Below, piece after piece: positions 13,643 to 22,021 of a stretch of DNA of 35,755 nucleotides. Source of the DNA: a virus. The translations under genes and the position numbers were made by a program. The stretch covers positions 1-35,755 of IMG/VR virus record IMGVR_UViG_3300048833_000092; one strand, given 5' to 3'. Numbering within the stretch: the first letter of the stretch is position 1; each line of letters opens with the position of its first letter. The notes beneath the pieces were generated by a model. The model made no database searches. It was not told where the DNA came from and saw only the letters and a list, made by a program, of their open reading frames with translations.

Positions 13643-14157
13643 TGCCCACGTCCGTCCTCCTCGTCGCCGAACGCGCCGTCACCTACGCCGGCACCATCCA
13701 GCCGACACCGCGCCGCGTGCTCGACGTCGGAGCCGGCTACGGCAAGTACGGAGTCCTGCTCCGCGAGTACCTCGACCCGACCCCTGTCGTCGTCGACGGG
13801 GTGGAAGCATGGGAGCCCTACATCACGCCCCACAAGCTCCACGGCATCTACCGGCGGCTCCACACCTGCCGCGCCGAGGACCTCGACCCCGCCGTGGTCG
13901 CAGAGTACGACCTGGTCGTGATGGGCGATGTCATCGAACACATGCCGAAGCCAGACGCCCTGGCGTTCCTGGACCGCTGCCCCGGCTGGGTCGTCATCGC
14001 CACACCCGTCGACCACTTCGACACTGGCGAAGGCCTGCCACCCACCGAAGCGCACGTGTCCCACTGGACCGTCGCCGACTTCGCCGCCACCGGCCGACTA
14101 GACCGGCACGAAGAGTCCTACGGCGCCCTGATCGTGCGGCTCTCGCCCAAGCCGTGA
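13642..14157 (+). CDS. SAM-dependent methyltransferase, class I
   Basis: This is a 171-residue protein with motif I VLDVGAGYGKYG at about residues 23-34 (SAM binding) and a LVVMGDVIEHM segment at about 92-102, typical of small-molecule, sugar or lipid methyltransferases. It starts at a TGATG overlap with the glycosyltransferase and overlaps the next glycosyltransferase by GTGA. The natural reading is that it methylates the transferred sugar or the acceptor. It lacks the DPPY/NPPY-type motifs of DNA-base amino-methyltransferases. Confidence 0.75.
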   Translation: MPTSVLLVAERAVTYAGTIQPTPRRVLDVGAGYGKYGVLLREYLDPTPVVVDGVEAWEPYITPHKLHGIYRRLHTCRAEDLDPAVVAEYDLVVMGDVIEHMPKPDALAFLDRCPGWVVIATPVDHFDTGEGLPPTEAHVSHWTVADFAATGRLDRHEESYGALIVRLSPKP

Positions 14158-14774
14158 GACTGTCCGTGGCCGTCATGGCCCACGTCGACCGCCTCGACCA
14201 GGCGCAGCGACTCGCCCGAGCCACCGGCGCCAGCCTCGCCGTCGACGACGGCCGCCGCGGCGAGAACGCCAACGGCGACTGGGCCTGGCGCGAACACGAC
14301 CGGGACTCGGATTGGGCGCTGACCCTGCAGGACGACGCCCAACCCGTCGACGACCTCCTGAACCACGTGGCCGCCGCCCTCGAGCACGCACCCCGCACCG
14401 CCGTCTCCCTCTACGTCGGCACCGGCCGCCCCAAGCAGCCCGCCGTCGAAGCCGCCGTCCACACCGCCACCGCCACCGGAGCCGCCTGGCTCGAACACCC
14501 CACCCTCCTGTGGGGCGTCGCCGTCGCCATGCCAACCGACCACATCACCCCCTTCCTCACCTGGGCCCGAACCAACCACCTGCCCTACGACAAGCGGATC
14601 GGCGCCTACTGGCAACGCGCCCGCATCCCCGTCCGCTACACGTGGCCCTCACTCGTCGACCACGCCGACGGACCCACCCTCGTCAAGCACCCCTGGGGCC
14701 CGCCACGGGCACCGCGGCGGGCCTGGAGGGTCGGCATACCCGACCGCTGGGACACGCCCGTGGTGAGGATCTAA
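14154..14774 (+). CDS. GT-A-like glycosyltransferase
   Basis: This is a 206-residue protein with a central Trp-Ala-Leu-Thr-Leu-Gln-Asp-Asp-Ala-Gln-Pro-Val (about residues 56-67) in the place of the DxD motif of GT-A enzymes. Downstream, LLWGVAVAMP and a C-terminal region of basic and aromatic residues follow. I have seen similar short proteins called glycosyltransferase in actinophages. The start is the GTG at 14154 in a GTGA overlap. Its end overlaps the HNH gene, tying the cassette to the packaging genes. Confidence 0.55.
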   Translation: MRLSVAVMAHVDRLDQAQRLARATGASLAVDDGRRGENANGDWAWREHDRDSDWALTLQDDAQPVDDLLNHVAAALEHAPRTAVSLYVGTGRPKQPAVEAAVHTATATGAAWLEHPTLLWGVAVAMPTDHITPFLTWARTNHLPYDKRIGAYWQRARIPVRYTWPSLVDHADGPTLVKHPWGPPRAPRRAWRVGIPDRWDTPVVRI

Positions 14775-15058
14775 TGGCCAACAACCCGCGCCGAGCCAAC
14801 GGGACACGCCGTAACCGGCTACGCCGCCGCATCCTCACCGAAGAGTCCGACTGCGCCATCTGCGGCCAACCAGTCGACAAGACCATCCCCTACCCAGACC
14901 CCTGGTCACCCACCATCGACGAGATCGTCCCCGTCAGCCTCGGCGGCGACCCCCTCGACCGAGCCAACTGCCGCCTCGCCCACTTCCGCTGCAACGTCCA
15001 ACGCGGCAACGGCACCAAGCCCACACCTCAATCCGTCAAGCGGGTCCGCGCCTACTGA
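14774..15058 (+). CDS. HNH endonuclease next to terminase
   Basis: This is a 94-residue protein with Cys27-Ala-Ile-Cys30, Asp-Glu-Ile-Val-Pro-Val-Ser-Leu-Gly-Gly at about 49-58 and a C-terminal Asn...His-Phe-Arg-Cys-Asn. This is the zinc-bound beta-beta-alpha metal fold. The place just before the terminase genes is typical. HNH proteins in this position assist terminase in cutting cos ends in several phages (HK97-like). It starts at a TAATG overlap with the glycosyltransferase gene. Confidence 0.85.
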   Translation: MANNPRRANGTRRNRLRRRILTEESDCAICGQPVDKTIPYPDPWSPTIDEIVPVSLGGDPLDRANCRLAHFRCNVQRGNGTKPTPQSVKRVRAY

Positions 15059-15152
15059 CCCAGGGGGACTTCGACCTCGGGGGTCGCCCTGGCCACCTTC
15101 CGGCATAGGGCCACGTACCTCCCCGCCGTTTTTCCACAGGACAAGGAGCGTC
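15059..15152. other. Intergenic gap; candidate cos region and TerS leader
   Basis: These 94 bp are bounded by HNH and TerS, the usual place of cos in phages with an HNH-terminase pair. They contain a CCAGGG/CCCTGG stem (15060-15095 area) with an inner GACC/GGTC pair. An AAGGAG ribosome-binding site lies 5 nt before the TerS ATG. The cut position cannot be read from the sequence. Confidence 0.3.
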
Positions 15153-15473
15153 ATGGCTGAACGCCGCCGGCTCCGGTCGGTTGACAGTGTCCCGGCTCCG
15201 GAGCCGAAGCGTCCTGCCCGGAGCCGGGTGGTGAAGCCGAAGTCGGTTAAGGATGCCGCGTCGAAGGGGACGCCCCGGGAGCTTCTCGTTGCGATGCGCG
15301 ACCGGATCGCGGAGGAGCTCGACAGTCGCGCGACCTTGGCGCGGGACCTTGCCTCTCTGTCGAAGCGACTGATGGAGCTGCAGCGCGAGATCCAGGCGAT
15401 CGACGCTCGAGAGGAGCAGGAGAGCAGTGGCCGCGTCGTCCCGGACGAGTCGTTCGACGCCTCCGCCGTCTGA
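15153..15473 (+). CDS. terS: Terminase small subunit
   Basis: This is a 106-residue protein with a basic N-terminus (MAERRRLRSVDS) and Ala/Arg/Glu-rich helices (RELLVAMRDRIAEELDSRATLARDLASLSKRLMELQREIQ). It closely resembles actinophage small terminases, which recognise the packaging site and recruit the large subunit. It overlaps the large-subunit gene by 47 nt, as commonly seen. The C-terminal tail is acidic. Confidence 0.8.
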   Translation: MAERRRLRSVDSVPAPEPKRPARSRVVKPKSVKDAASKGTPRELLVAMRDRIAEELDSRATLARDLASLSKRLMELQREIQAIDAREEQESSGRVVPDESFDASAV

Positions 15474-16932
15474 GCCACGGCTGTCGGAGGCCGCGAAGCA
15501 TCTGGTGATTCCTACTGGGATCGTGACGACGGGTTGGCCGGCTGTGGAGGCGAAGGCCGCCGAGGTGGGGATCAAGTTCGACTGGTGGCAGCGGCAGATC
15601 GGTCGTGTCGCGCTGGGCAAGCGGGCGGACGGGATCTACGCGGCGACCATCGGCGGGATCGTGTGGAGCATTCCGCGTCAGGTCGGCAAGACGTACCTGG
15701 TGGGTTCGATGATGGTCATGCTGTGCCTGATCTTCCCTGGTCTGACGGTTCTGTGGACGGCTCATCACACGCGGACGACGACGCGCACATTCCAGGCGCT
15801 GCAGCGGATGGTGAAGCGTAAGGCGATCTGGCCGCAGGTTCTGGACATTCGCAAGACGAACGGGGAGCAGGAGATCCGGTTCCGGAACGGCAGCTGCATC
15901 CTGTTTGGCGCCCGCGAGTCGGGGTTCGGCCGCGGTTTCGATGAGGTCGACGTCGAGGTCTTCGACGAGGCGCAGATCCTGACGGAGAAGGCGCTGGACG
16001 ACATGGTCGCTGCGACGAACCAGGCTAGGCATCCGCACGGGGCGTTGCTGTTCTTCATCGGGACGCCACCGCGTCCCACGGACCCCGGTGAGGCGTTCCG
16101 CATGAAGCGGGCCCAGGCCCTGGCCGGGGAGGACGACATCGTCTACCTGGAGATGGGTGCCGACCTGGGGGCGGATCCTGACGATCGGGCGCAGTGGCGC
16201 AAGGCGAACCTGTCCTACCCGTTGCGTACCCCTGAGGAGTCCATGCTCCGGCTTCGCAAGAACCTTGTCTCGGTCGACTCGTGGATGCGCGAGGGGCTGG
16301 GCGTGTGGGATGAGCTGGACAAGACTCAGCAGGTCATCGCGGGTGGGGACTGGTCGCGGCTGGTCATCCCGGATGATGAGGCGCCGTTGGACAAGCCCGC
16401 GCGGTATGCGTTGGCGATGTCTCCGGAGCGGGTCGCGGCGGTAGCGGTCGCGATCCCGGGGGATGTGGCGGCGTTCGTGGACCTGGCCGAGCTGGAGAGG
16501 GTGACGGACACCCGCCGCATCGTGGACTGGCTGGTCGCGCGTTGCGGCCGCCGCATCCCGGTGATGATCGACTCACGAGACCCTGCCGCGGCGTTGGTCG
16601 GTGACCTGCGGGCGCGTGGCGTGCCGGTGAATGTCACGACGCAGAGCGATGCCGCTCGGGCGTGCACGGCGCTGGTGTCCGCGGTCGACGAGTCGCGGTT
16701 GTGGCATGTGGACCAGCCCGCTCTGCGGACGGCCTTGCGGGTGGCGAAGAGGAAGCCGCTGGCGGGTAGCGCCGGGAAGGCCGGCATGTGGGAGTGGGAT
16801 CTGGAGGACCCGACGAGTGAGGTCGCCGCGTTGCGGGCGATCACCCTCGCGCACTTCGGGTTGACGTTCGTCAAGAAGCGGACCGGGACTGGCCGGGATA
16901 GAGGATCGAGGAGGGCGGTGGTGTTGACGTGA
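15427..16932 (+). CDS. terL: Terminase large subunit
   Basis: This 501-residue protein starts at GTG with AGGAG 10 nt upstream. Walker A is Ile-Pro-Arg-Gln-Val-Gly-Lys-Thr at about 82-89 and Walker B is Val-Glu-Val-Phe-Asp-Glu at about 176-181. The C-terminal RNase H-like nuclease domain starts around RYALAMSPERVAA (about 320-332). The protein drives DNA translocation into the capsid and cuts concatemers. At the place where many relatives have an Asp before Val-Ser-Pro-Asp-Arg, this protein has Ala-Met-Ser-Pro-Glu-Arg, so the first metal-binding Asp may be missing. Confidence 0.9.
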   Translation: MAASSRTSRSTPPPSEPRLSEAAKHLVIPTGIVTTGWPAVEAKAAEVGIKFDWWQRQIGRVALGKRADGIYAATIGGIVWSIPRQVGKTYLVGSMMVMLCLIFPGLTVLWTAHHTRTTTRTFQALQRMVKRKAIWPQVLDIRKTNGEQEIRFRNGSCILFGARESGFGRGFDEVDVEVFDEAQILTEKALDDMVAATNQARHPHGALLFFIGTPPRPTDPGEAFRMKRAQALAGEDDIVYLEMGADLGADPDDRAQWRKANLSYPLRTPEESMLRLRKNLVSVDSWMREGLGVWDELDKTQQVIAGGDWSRLVIPDDEAPLDKPARYALAMSPERVAAVAVAIPGDVAAFVDLAELERVTDTRRIVDWLVARCGRRIPVMIDSRDPAAALVGDLRARGVPVNVTTQSDAARACTALVSAVDESRLWHVDQPALRTALRVAKRKPLAGSAGKAGMWEWDLEDPTSEVAALRAITLAHFGLTFVKKRTGTGRDRGSRRAVVLT

Positions 16933-18344
16933 GCAGCAATACCTCGGCCGACCGGATCGTCGTGAACGGCCTGGATGATGACGAGCAGTCGACACTCGAC
17001 GTTCTGACGAAGCAGCTGCGCGCGAAGCAGCGCCGGAACATTCTGCGGGCGTCGTACTACGACGGCAAGCGGGCTGTGAACCAGGTGGGGTCGGTGATCC
17101 CGCCTCAGTACGCGAAGCTGGCGCTGGCCTTGGGATGGTCGGCGAAGGCCGTCGATGCTCTGTCGCGCCGATGCAACCTGGACGGCCTGACGTGGGCGGA
17201 CGGGTCGCTGCCGGACATCGGGTTCGCTGAGGTGTGGAACGGGAACCGGCTGCGGACCGAGATTGGGTCGGCGCTCCACTCGAGCCTGTTGCATGGGGTT
17301 GCGTTCCTGGTGAACACGCGCGGCGACGAGGATGCGGGCGAGGTCGCCGGGCTGATCCATGTCAAGGACGCGGTCGATGCGACGGGGACGTGGAACGCCC
17401 GGCGTCGGGCGTTGGACAACCTGCTGTCGATCACGAGCCGTGACGGCGACGGGAAGGCCGACAGTCTGGCCCTGTACCTGCCGAACCTGACGATCACGGC
17501 GGAGCGTGCGGGTGGCCGGTGGATGGTCACCGACCGTTCCTCGCACACGTGGGGTGTGCCGGCGGATCCGCTGGTGTACAAGCCTGAGGTGCGGCGGCCG
17601 TTCGGTCACTCGCGGATCTCCCGGGTCACGATGTCGATGCATGACCAGGCCTTGCGCACGCTGGTCCGGACCGAGGGGCACGCGGACGTGTTCTCGTTCC
17701 CTCAGATGGTCATGCTGGGCGCAGACGAGTCGATCTTCCGGAACCCGGACGGGTCGGTGAAGGCGGCCTGGCAGGTCGTCCTCGGCCGGGTCTGGGGTCT
17801 GCCCGACGATGAGGAGGCGTCGAATCCTCGGGCGGACGTGAAGCAGTTCCAGGCGTCGTCTCCGCAGCCGCATATCGACCTGTTCACTCAGCAGGCGAAG
17901 GCGTTCGCGGGAGAGCATGACATTCCGGTGTCGTCGCTCGGTGTGACGGCGGAGACGAACACGACGACAGAGGATGGGTCGAACAACGCTGAGCGGAACC
18001 TGATCGCGGAAGCGGAGGGAGCGACCGATGAATGGTCGCCGCCGATCCTGCGGGCTGTGTTGCGCGCTCTGGCGATGGCGAACGACCTGACGGAGGTCCC
18101 CCGCCAGTGGGCATCGATCGAGGCGAAGTGGCGATCCCCTGCGTTCCTGTCGCGGGCGGCGCAGGCTGATGCGGGCGCGAAGCAGCTCGGCGCGGTGCCG
18201 TGGCTGGCGGAAACCGAGGTCGGGCTCGAGCTCCTCGGGCTGGATGACTCGCAAATCAAGCGGGCACTCGCTGAGCGTCGCCGGCTGAGCGGGTCCGCCG
18301 CCCTGAGGGCACTCGCTGAGCGGGCAGCCGCGGACGCCGGTTAG
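16929..18344 (+). CDS. Portal protein (SPP1 gp6-like)
   Basis: This is a 471-residue protein starting at a GTGA overlap with terL. It shows the portal pattern SIIPPQYAKLALALGWSAKAVDALSRRCNLDG-like stretch near residues 55-90 and a C-terminal clip/wing region ending in Ala/Arg-rich helices (LAERRRLSGSAALRALAERAA). The portal dodecamer forms the DNA channel at one capsid vertex and docks terminase. Its place between terL and the MuF gene confirms the identity. Confidence 0.88.
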   Translation: MSSNTSADRIVVNGLDDDEQSTLDVLTKQLRAKQRRNILRASYYDGKRAVNQVGSVIPPQYAKLALALGWSAKAVDALSRRCNLDGLTWADGSLPDIGFAEVWNGNRLRTEIGSALHSSLLHGVAFLVNTRGDEDAGEVAGLIHVKDAVDATGTWNARRRALDNLLSITSRDGDGKADSLALYLPNLTITAERAGGRWMVTDRSSHTWGVPADPLVYKPEVRRPFGHSRISRVTMSMHDQALRTLVRTEGHADVFSFPQMVMLGADESIFRNPDGSVKAAWQVVLGRVWGLPDDEEASNPRADVKQFQASSPQPHIDLFTQQAKAFAGEHDIPVSSLGVTAETNTTTEDGSNNAERNLIAEAEGATDEWSPPILRAVLRALAMANDLTEVPRQWASIEAKWRSPAFLSRAAQADAGAKQLGAVPWLAETEVGLELLGLDDSQIKRALAERRRLSGSAALRALAERAAADAG

Positions 18345-18347
18345 CCG

Positions 18348-19016
18348 ATGGCAACTCAGGTCGCGCTCCACCGCGCGGACCTCACCACTCTTACCGGCCT
18401 GGCGTCTACCGGGCTGGTCACCGCGATGCGCGGGGTCCCGGAAGGCGACGCCGCGGGATTCCGGGAGGCCTTGCAGGTCGCGCTGGACGACCTGGTGGCA
18501 CTGTTCGCTCCCGCGGCGGCTTCGCTCGGGGCGGACTGGTACGACGATCTCCGCGAGGAAGCGGAGGTCCGTGGCCGGTTCCAGGCGATCGTCGCCGACC
18601 TGCCCGACGCTGGCCGCACGCAGGCCCTCGCCGGGTGGGCGGTGGAACCCCTGTTCGGTGCCACCCCCGACGTTGCCGCGGTCCTGACGCGCGCTGACGG
18701 CGGCATGCAGCGGATCATTCTGGACGCCGACCGGAATACCGTCGCCCGCTCGGCTGTCGCCGACCCGCAGGCACTGGGGTGGCAACGCACCGGTGTCGGG
18801 TCATGTGCGTTCTGCCGGATGCTGATCGGTCGCGGCGCGGTCTACAGCGAAGCCACGGTCCAGTTCGCCAGCCACGACAACTGCCGGTGCTCGGCGGTCC
18901 CCGCGTTCGGCGGGCAGCCCCTACCGGTCAAGCCCTACACCCCGACGAGTCGGAGCATCACCGAAGCCGACCGCGCCCGGGTCCGCGAGTACCTGCGGAA
19001 CCACCCGGAGCTGTAA
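18348..19016 (+). CDS. MuF-like capsid morphogenesis protein
   Basis: This is a 222-residue protein. The C-terminal part carries the MuF pattern: Cys-Ala-Phe-Cys-Arg-Met-Leu...Arg-Gly-Ala-Val-Tyr, followed by Phe-Ala-Ser-His-Asp-Asn-Cys-Arg-Cys at about residues 178-186, a likely zinc-coordinating set. MuF proteins are minor head proteins delivered or assembled with the portal. Three base pairs separate it from the portal gene. No toxin domain is fused at its C-terminus. Confidence 0.85.
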   Translation: MATQVALHRADLTTLTGLASTGLVTAMRGVPEGDAAGFREALQVALDDLVALFAPAAASLGADWYDDLREEAEVRGRFQAIVADLPDAGRTQALAGWAVEPLFGATPDVAAVLTRADGGMQRIILDADRNTVARSAVADPQALGWQRTGVGSCAFCRMLIGRGAVYSEATVQFASHDNCRCSAVPAFGGQPLPVKPYTPTSRSITEADRARVREYLRNHPEL

Positions 19017-19031
19017 CCGGCACCACAGTCT

Positions 19032-19049
19032 CCCGCCCGATCGGGCGGG
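19032..19049. terminator. 18-bp perfect palindrome after the MuF gene
   Basis: The sequence CCCGCCCGATCGGGCGGG is fully self-complementary and forms a 7-bp GC stem with a GATC loop. It lies 15 nt after the MuF stop and 43 nt before the scaffold start. Without a T tract it is more likely a partial terminator or RNA stabiliser that raises scaffold and capsid expression relative to upstream genes. Confidence 0.4.
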
Positions 19050-19092
19050 CCACGCCCACGCGAGCGGCCAATCGCGGTCATGGAGGAACGAC

Positions 19093-19575
19093 ATGCCAGA
19101 TCTCGACGCACCGATCACCACGCAGGAACAGCTGGAGAACGTGCTCAAGGACCGTCTCACTCGAGAGCGGGCCAAGTTCGCGGACTACGAAGGCCTCAAG
19201 GCCAAGGCAGCCCGGCTCGACGAGCTGGAGGCAGCCAAGCAGACCGAGGACGAGAAGACGCTCCAGCGGCTGACGGACATGGAGAGCCGTGTCACAAAGG
19301 CCGAGCAGGAGGCCCTGCGCCTGCGGATCGCTACAGCGCACGGGATCACCGACGCCGACGACATCGCCCTATACCTGACGGGCGCCGACGAGGACACCTT
19401 GGCCCGGCAGGCCAAGGGCCTGGCGGAGAAGAACGGTGCTCGGGCCACTCGGGAAGCCGAGGAGAAGAAGAAGAGCGCGAACCGCGTGCCCAAGGAGGGC
19501 ACGAAGACCACCGAGCCGGCGGACGACCAGATGCGTGAGTTCACGCGCAACCTGTTCGGCCGCGGCGACGACTGA
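19093..19575 (+). CDS. Capsid scaffolding protein
   Basis: This 160-residue protein is highly charged, nearly all helical and lacks cysteines, with a long coiled region (residues about 15-80) rich in Glu, Lys, Ala and Leu. The C-terminal end is basic/acidic and ends with FTRNLFGRGDD. It lies directly before the major capsid gene, the standard scaffold location. It should guide capsid assembly and be expelled or cleaved afterward. No capsid protease gene is seen. Confidence 0.85.
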   Translation: MPDLDAPITTQEQLENVLKDRLTRERAKFADYEGLKAKAARLDELEAAKQTEDEKTLQRLTDMESRVTKAEQEALRLRIATAHGITDADDIALYLTGADEDTLARQAKGLAEKNGARATREAEEKKKSANRVPKEGTKTTEPADDQMREFTRNLFGRGDD

Positions 19576-19589
19576 ACAAGGAGAAATCC

Positions 19590-20492
19590 ATGACTGCACT
19601 GACCACCGGGTCGCTGAGCATCCCGGACCAGATCCTCGACCCCTGGCTGGGGAAGGTGAAGAACGGCTCGTGCGTGGCCGCACTGTCCGACTCCATCCCG
19701 ATGAAGTTCGGGCAGGGCCACAGCATGACGTTCGACATCGGCGAGGCCGAGTACGTGGGAGAGGGCGCCAACAAGGGCGGCTCGACGATCACCCCGACCA
19801 CGAAGACGGTGAAGCCGTTCAAGTTCCACAAGACCGTCCGCTGGACCGATGAGGTCAAGTGGGCCGACGAGGACCACCAGCTGATGGTCGTCGAGCAGAT
19901 CCTCGACCTCATCCAGCCGGCCCTGTCCCGAGCCCTCGACTTCGGGGTGTTCCACGAGCTCAACCCGTCGAGCGGCGAGGTCGTCGTCGCGATGAACGGC
20001 GGCCTGGTCGACACGACTAACAGCATCACGATCGACGACTCGGACGCCGCCTACGTGGCGCTCGACGAGGCCGACGCGCTGGTGCTGGCGGGCGGGTTCA
20101 TCCCGCGGGACGTCGCCCTCGACCCGACCTGGGCGGCGAAGTTCTCCACCGCGCGCGGCACGAACAGCGAGATGAAGCTCTACCCGAACTTCACGCTGTC
20201 GACCGCCGTGTCGGAGCTCGACGGTCACCGCGCGTCGGTGTCCAACACGGTCGGCGCTGTCGCCGTGGCGGACTCGGCGACCGGAATCGCCGGGTTCGTC
20301 GGCGACTTCTCCGCGATCCGTTGGGGCATCCAGCGGGCCATCGGCCTGGAGATGATCGAGTACGGCGACCCGGACGGCGGCGGCGATCTGAAGCGCAACA
20401 ACCAGGTCGCGTTCCGCGCGGAGGTCGTCTACGGCTGGGGCATCGCGGATCTCGACGCGTTCTGCAAGGTCCTGGCCGCTGAAGGCTCCTGA
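19590..20492 (+). CDS. Major capsid protein, HK97-like
   Basis: This is a 300-residue protein. The pattern fits actinophage HK97-fold capsids: IPDQILDPWLGKVKNGSCVAALSDSIPMKF at the N-terminus (N-arm), GEAEYVGEGANKGGSTI (E-loop), then the conserved VAFRAEVVYGWGIADLDAF C-terminus. An AAGGAG ribosome-binding site 7 nt upstream and the position after the scaffold gene support high expression. No N-terminal delta domain is visible, in line with a separate scaffold. Confidence 0.9.
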   Translation: MTALTTGSLSIPDQILDPWLGKVKNGSCVAALSDSIPMKFGQGHSMTFDIGEAEYVGEGANKGGSTITPTTKTVKPFKFHKTVRWTDEVKWADEDHQLMVVEQILDLIQPALSRALDFGVFHELNPSSGEVVVAMNGGLVDTTNSITIDDSDAAYVALDEADALVLAGGFIPRDVALDPTWAAKFSTARGTNSEMKLYPNFTLSTAVSELDGHRASVSNTVGAVAVADSATGIAGFVGDFSAIRWGIQRAIGLEMIEYGDPDGGGDLKRNNQVAFRAEVVYGWGIADLDAFCKVLAAEGS

Positions 20493-20520
20493 CCTCGATC
20501 ACAGATAGGGAGTGGCCAGC

Positions 20521-20991
20521 ATGGGCGTGTATCTCGACTTCGGTGATCTTCCCCCGGGAACGGGCCAGGCCATCGGCCTGGACGTGGAGGCGATGATCTC
20601 CGACGCTGAGGCGCTCGCCGTGCTGGCCGCTCCCTGCCTGGGAGACGCTGACGAGCTGACCGAGGCCCAGAGGGCGGCCGTCAAGGCGATCCTGCGGGGC
20701 GCCCTCATGCGGTGGAGCGACGTCGGCACCGGTGTCCGGCAGACAGAGTCCGCGGGAACCCTCAGCCAGACAACTGACACCACCATGTCCCGGCGGGGCA
20801 TGTTCTGGCCGTCGGAGATCACCAGCCTCCAAGCGATCTGCGCCGACGGTGACGGTGGTAAGGCGTTCGCCGTCGACACCATCAGCGGGTCGAGCATCCA
20901 CGCGGCGATCTGCGCGGTCAACTTCGACGCGAACTGGTGCTCGTGCGGAGCCGACCTCGCGGGTTCTCCTCTGTGGGAGACGTGCGAGTGA
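20521..20991 (+). CDS. Head-tail connector (gp6-like adaptor)
   Basis: This is a 156-residue protein. The helical region with TEAQRAAVKAILRGALMRWSDV (about 44-65) matches head-tail adaptor proteins that bind the portal. The ATG at 20521 is preferred over the GTG at 20512, because AGGGAG is 8 nt before the ATG but far too close to the GTG. The next gene begins inside its stop (GTGA). Confidence 0.75.
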   Translation: MGVYLDFGDLPPGTGQAIGLDVEAMISDAEALAVLAAPCLGDADELTEAQRAAVKAILRGALMRWSDVGTGVRQTESAGTLSQTTDTTMSRRGMFWPSEITSLQAICADGDGGKAFAVDTISGSSIHAAICAVNFDANWCSCGADLAGSPLWETCE

Positions 20992-21347
20992 TCCCCGCGG
21001 CGTTGGTCACCCACACCGCGGTCGTGTCCCGTCAGGGGACCCGCACGTCGGCGGCCGGCGACACGGTCACCGACGGCGACCCGGAGCCCGTGCGTGGTGG
21101 CCGGCACCCGTGCGTCGCTGAGCAGGTGTCCGGCGGGACCGACGCGATCGTGCAGCGGGCCCGCTGGCGGGCGACCTGGCACGTGTCGTTCGATCCCGGT
21201 GCCGATGTGCAGGTCAGGGACCAGGTTGAACTGATCGACCTTGCCGGTGGGGGTTCGCGGACGGTGACGGTCGTTGAGGTCCGCACGTTCTCCCGGCCGG
21301 CACAGGTCGCTCACGTGTGGGCCCGGTGTGAGGAGGTGAATGGCTGA
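20988..21347 (+). CDS. Head-closure (stopper) protein
   Basis: This 119-residue protein is beta-rich, with a C-terminal region of alternating hydrophobic residues (VQVRDQVELIDLAGGGSRTVTVVEVRTF). This is the usual layout of head-closure proteins. GTG start in a GTGA overlap. It lies between the adaptor and the HK97 gp10-like gene. Confidence 0.65.
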   Translation: MIPAALVTHTAVVSRQGTRTSAAGDTVTDGDPEPVRGGRHPCVAEQVSGGTDAIVQRARWRATWHVSFDPGADVQVRDQVELIDLAGGGSRTVTVVEVRTFSRPAQVAHVWARCEEVNG

Positions 21348-21625
21348 TGCGAGTGCGGATCTCCCCGAACTACACCGCGAACATCGGCCCGATCTCCACG
21401 ATCCTGCGGTCGGACGCGATGATGGACGTGTTGCGTGCTGCTGGTGAGGCGGTCGCTTCCCGGGCCAGGAGCCTGGCGCCGAGTGTGACGGGCTCCTACC
21501 GGGAGTCCATTCATGTGGTGACCGAGGCACACCCCAGTCGCGCGGTCGCGCATGTGGTCGCTGATGCGCGTCACGCGATGGTCGTGGAGGCACGGCAGCA
21601 TGTCCTGCGCCGGAGCCTGGGATGA
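21347..21625 (+). CDS. HK97 gp10-like tail protein
   Basis: This 92-residue protein has the gp10 pattern: N-terminal strand, then AAGEAVASRARSLAPSVTGSYRESIHVV (about 31-58), the Ala-Pro-x-x-Thr-Gly-x-Tyr stretch being diagnostic. These proteins sit at the head-tail interface. TGATG overlap with the previous gene and ATGA with the next. Confidence 0.75.
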   Translation: MRVRISPNYTANIGPISTILRSDAMMDVLRAAGEAVASRARSLAPSVTGSYRESIHVVTEAHPSRAVAHVVADARHAMVVEARQHVLRRSLG

Positions 21626-21993
21626 ACGTGTCTCCGGCCCCGGTCGTGCTCGAGGATCCTGAGGCCGCGACGGCGGTGTTCCTGCGTGAGCAGCTTGACG
21701 GCGATGTCCGCACCGACCTGTCGACCTGGGACGGGACGACACCGGTCGTCCACGTGCACCGCGTCGGCGGGGGCCGTGACCGGTTCGTGGACCGTGCTCG
21801 CATCGCCATCGACGTCCACCATCACACCCGGGATGCCGCGTTCGACGTCGCCTCCACCGCGCGCGCCTGGCTGCAGGCCTGGCCCGCGCTCGGCGGCCCC
21901 TGCAAGGCATCACGGGAAGAGCTCGGCCCGACCAGCCTTCCGGTCGAGAACGAACTGCCCACCGTCGCCATGACGTGGGTCGTGTCCATCTAG
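21622..21993 (+). CDS. Tail terminator protein
   Basis: This is a 123-residue protein located between the gp10-like gene and the major tail protein, the place of the tail terminator. It has the order of an N-terminal helix (DPEAATAVFLREQL), a strand with VVHVHRVGG, then DVHHHTRDAAFDVASTARAWL. The ring caps the tail tube and docks it to the head. The histidine cluster (HHH) near residue 66 is unusual but without a known role. Confidence 0.65.
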   Translation: MNVSPAPVVLEDPEAATAVFLREQLDGDVRTDLSTWDGTTPVVHVHRVGGGRDRFVDRARIAIDVHHHTRDAAFDVASTARAWLQAWPALGGPCKASREELGPTSLPVENELPTVAMTWVVSI

Positions 21994-22021
21994 TCACACA
22001 CGCCCAAGGAGGGCAGTAACC

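Noticed and set aside
16326-18785. Reverse-strand open frame of about 820 codons opposite terL, portal and MuF genes
   Set aside because: Composition is Arg/Pro/Gln-rich without motifs, and it runs across three well-identified forward genes. It is a shadow frame.
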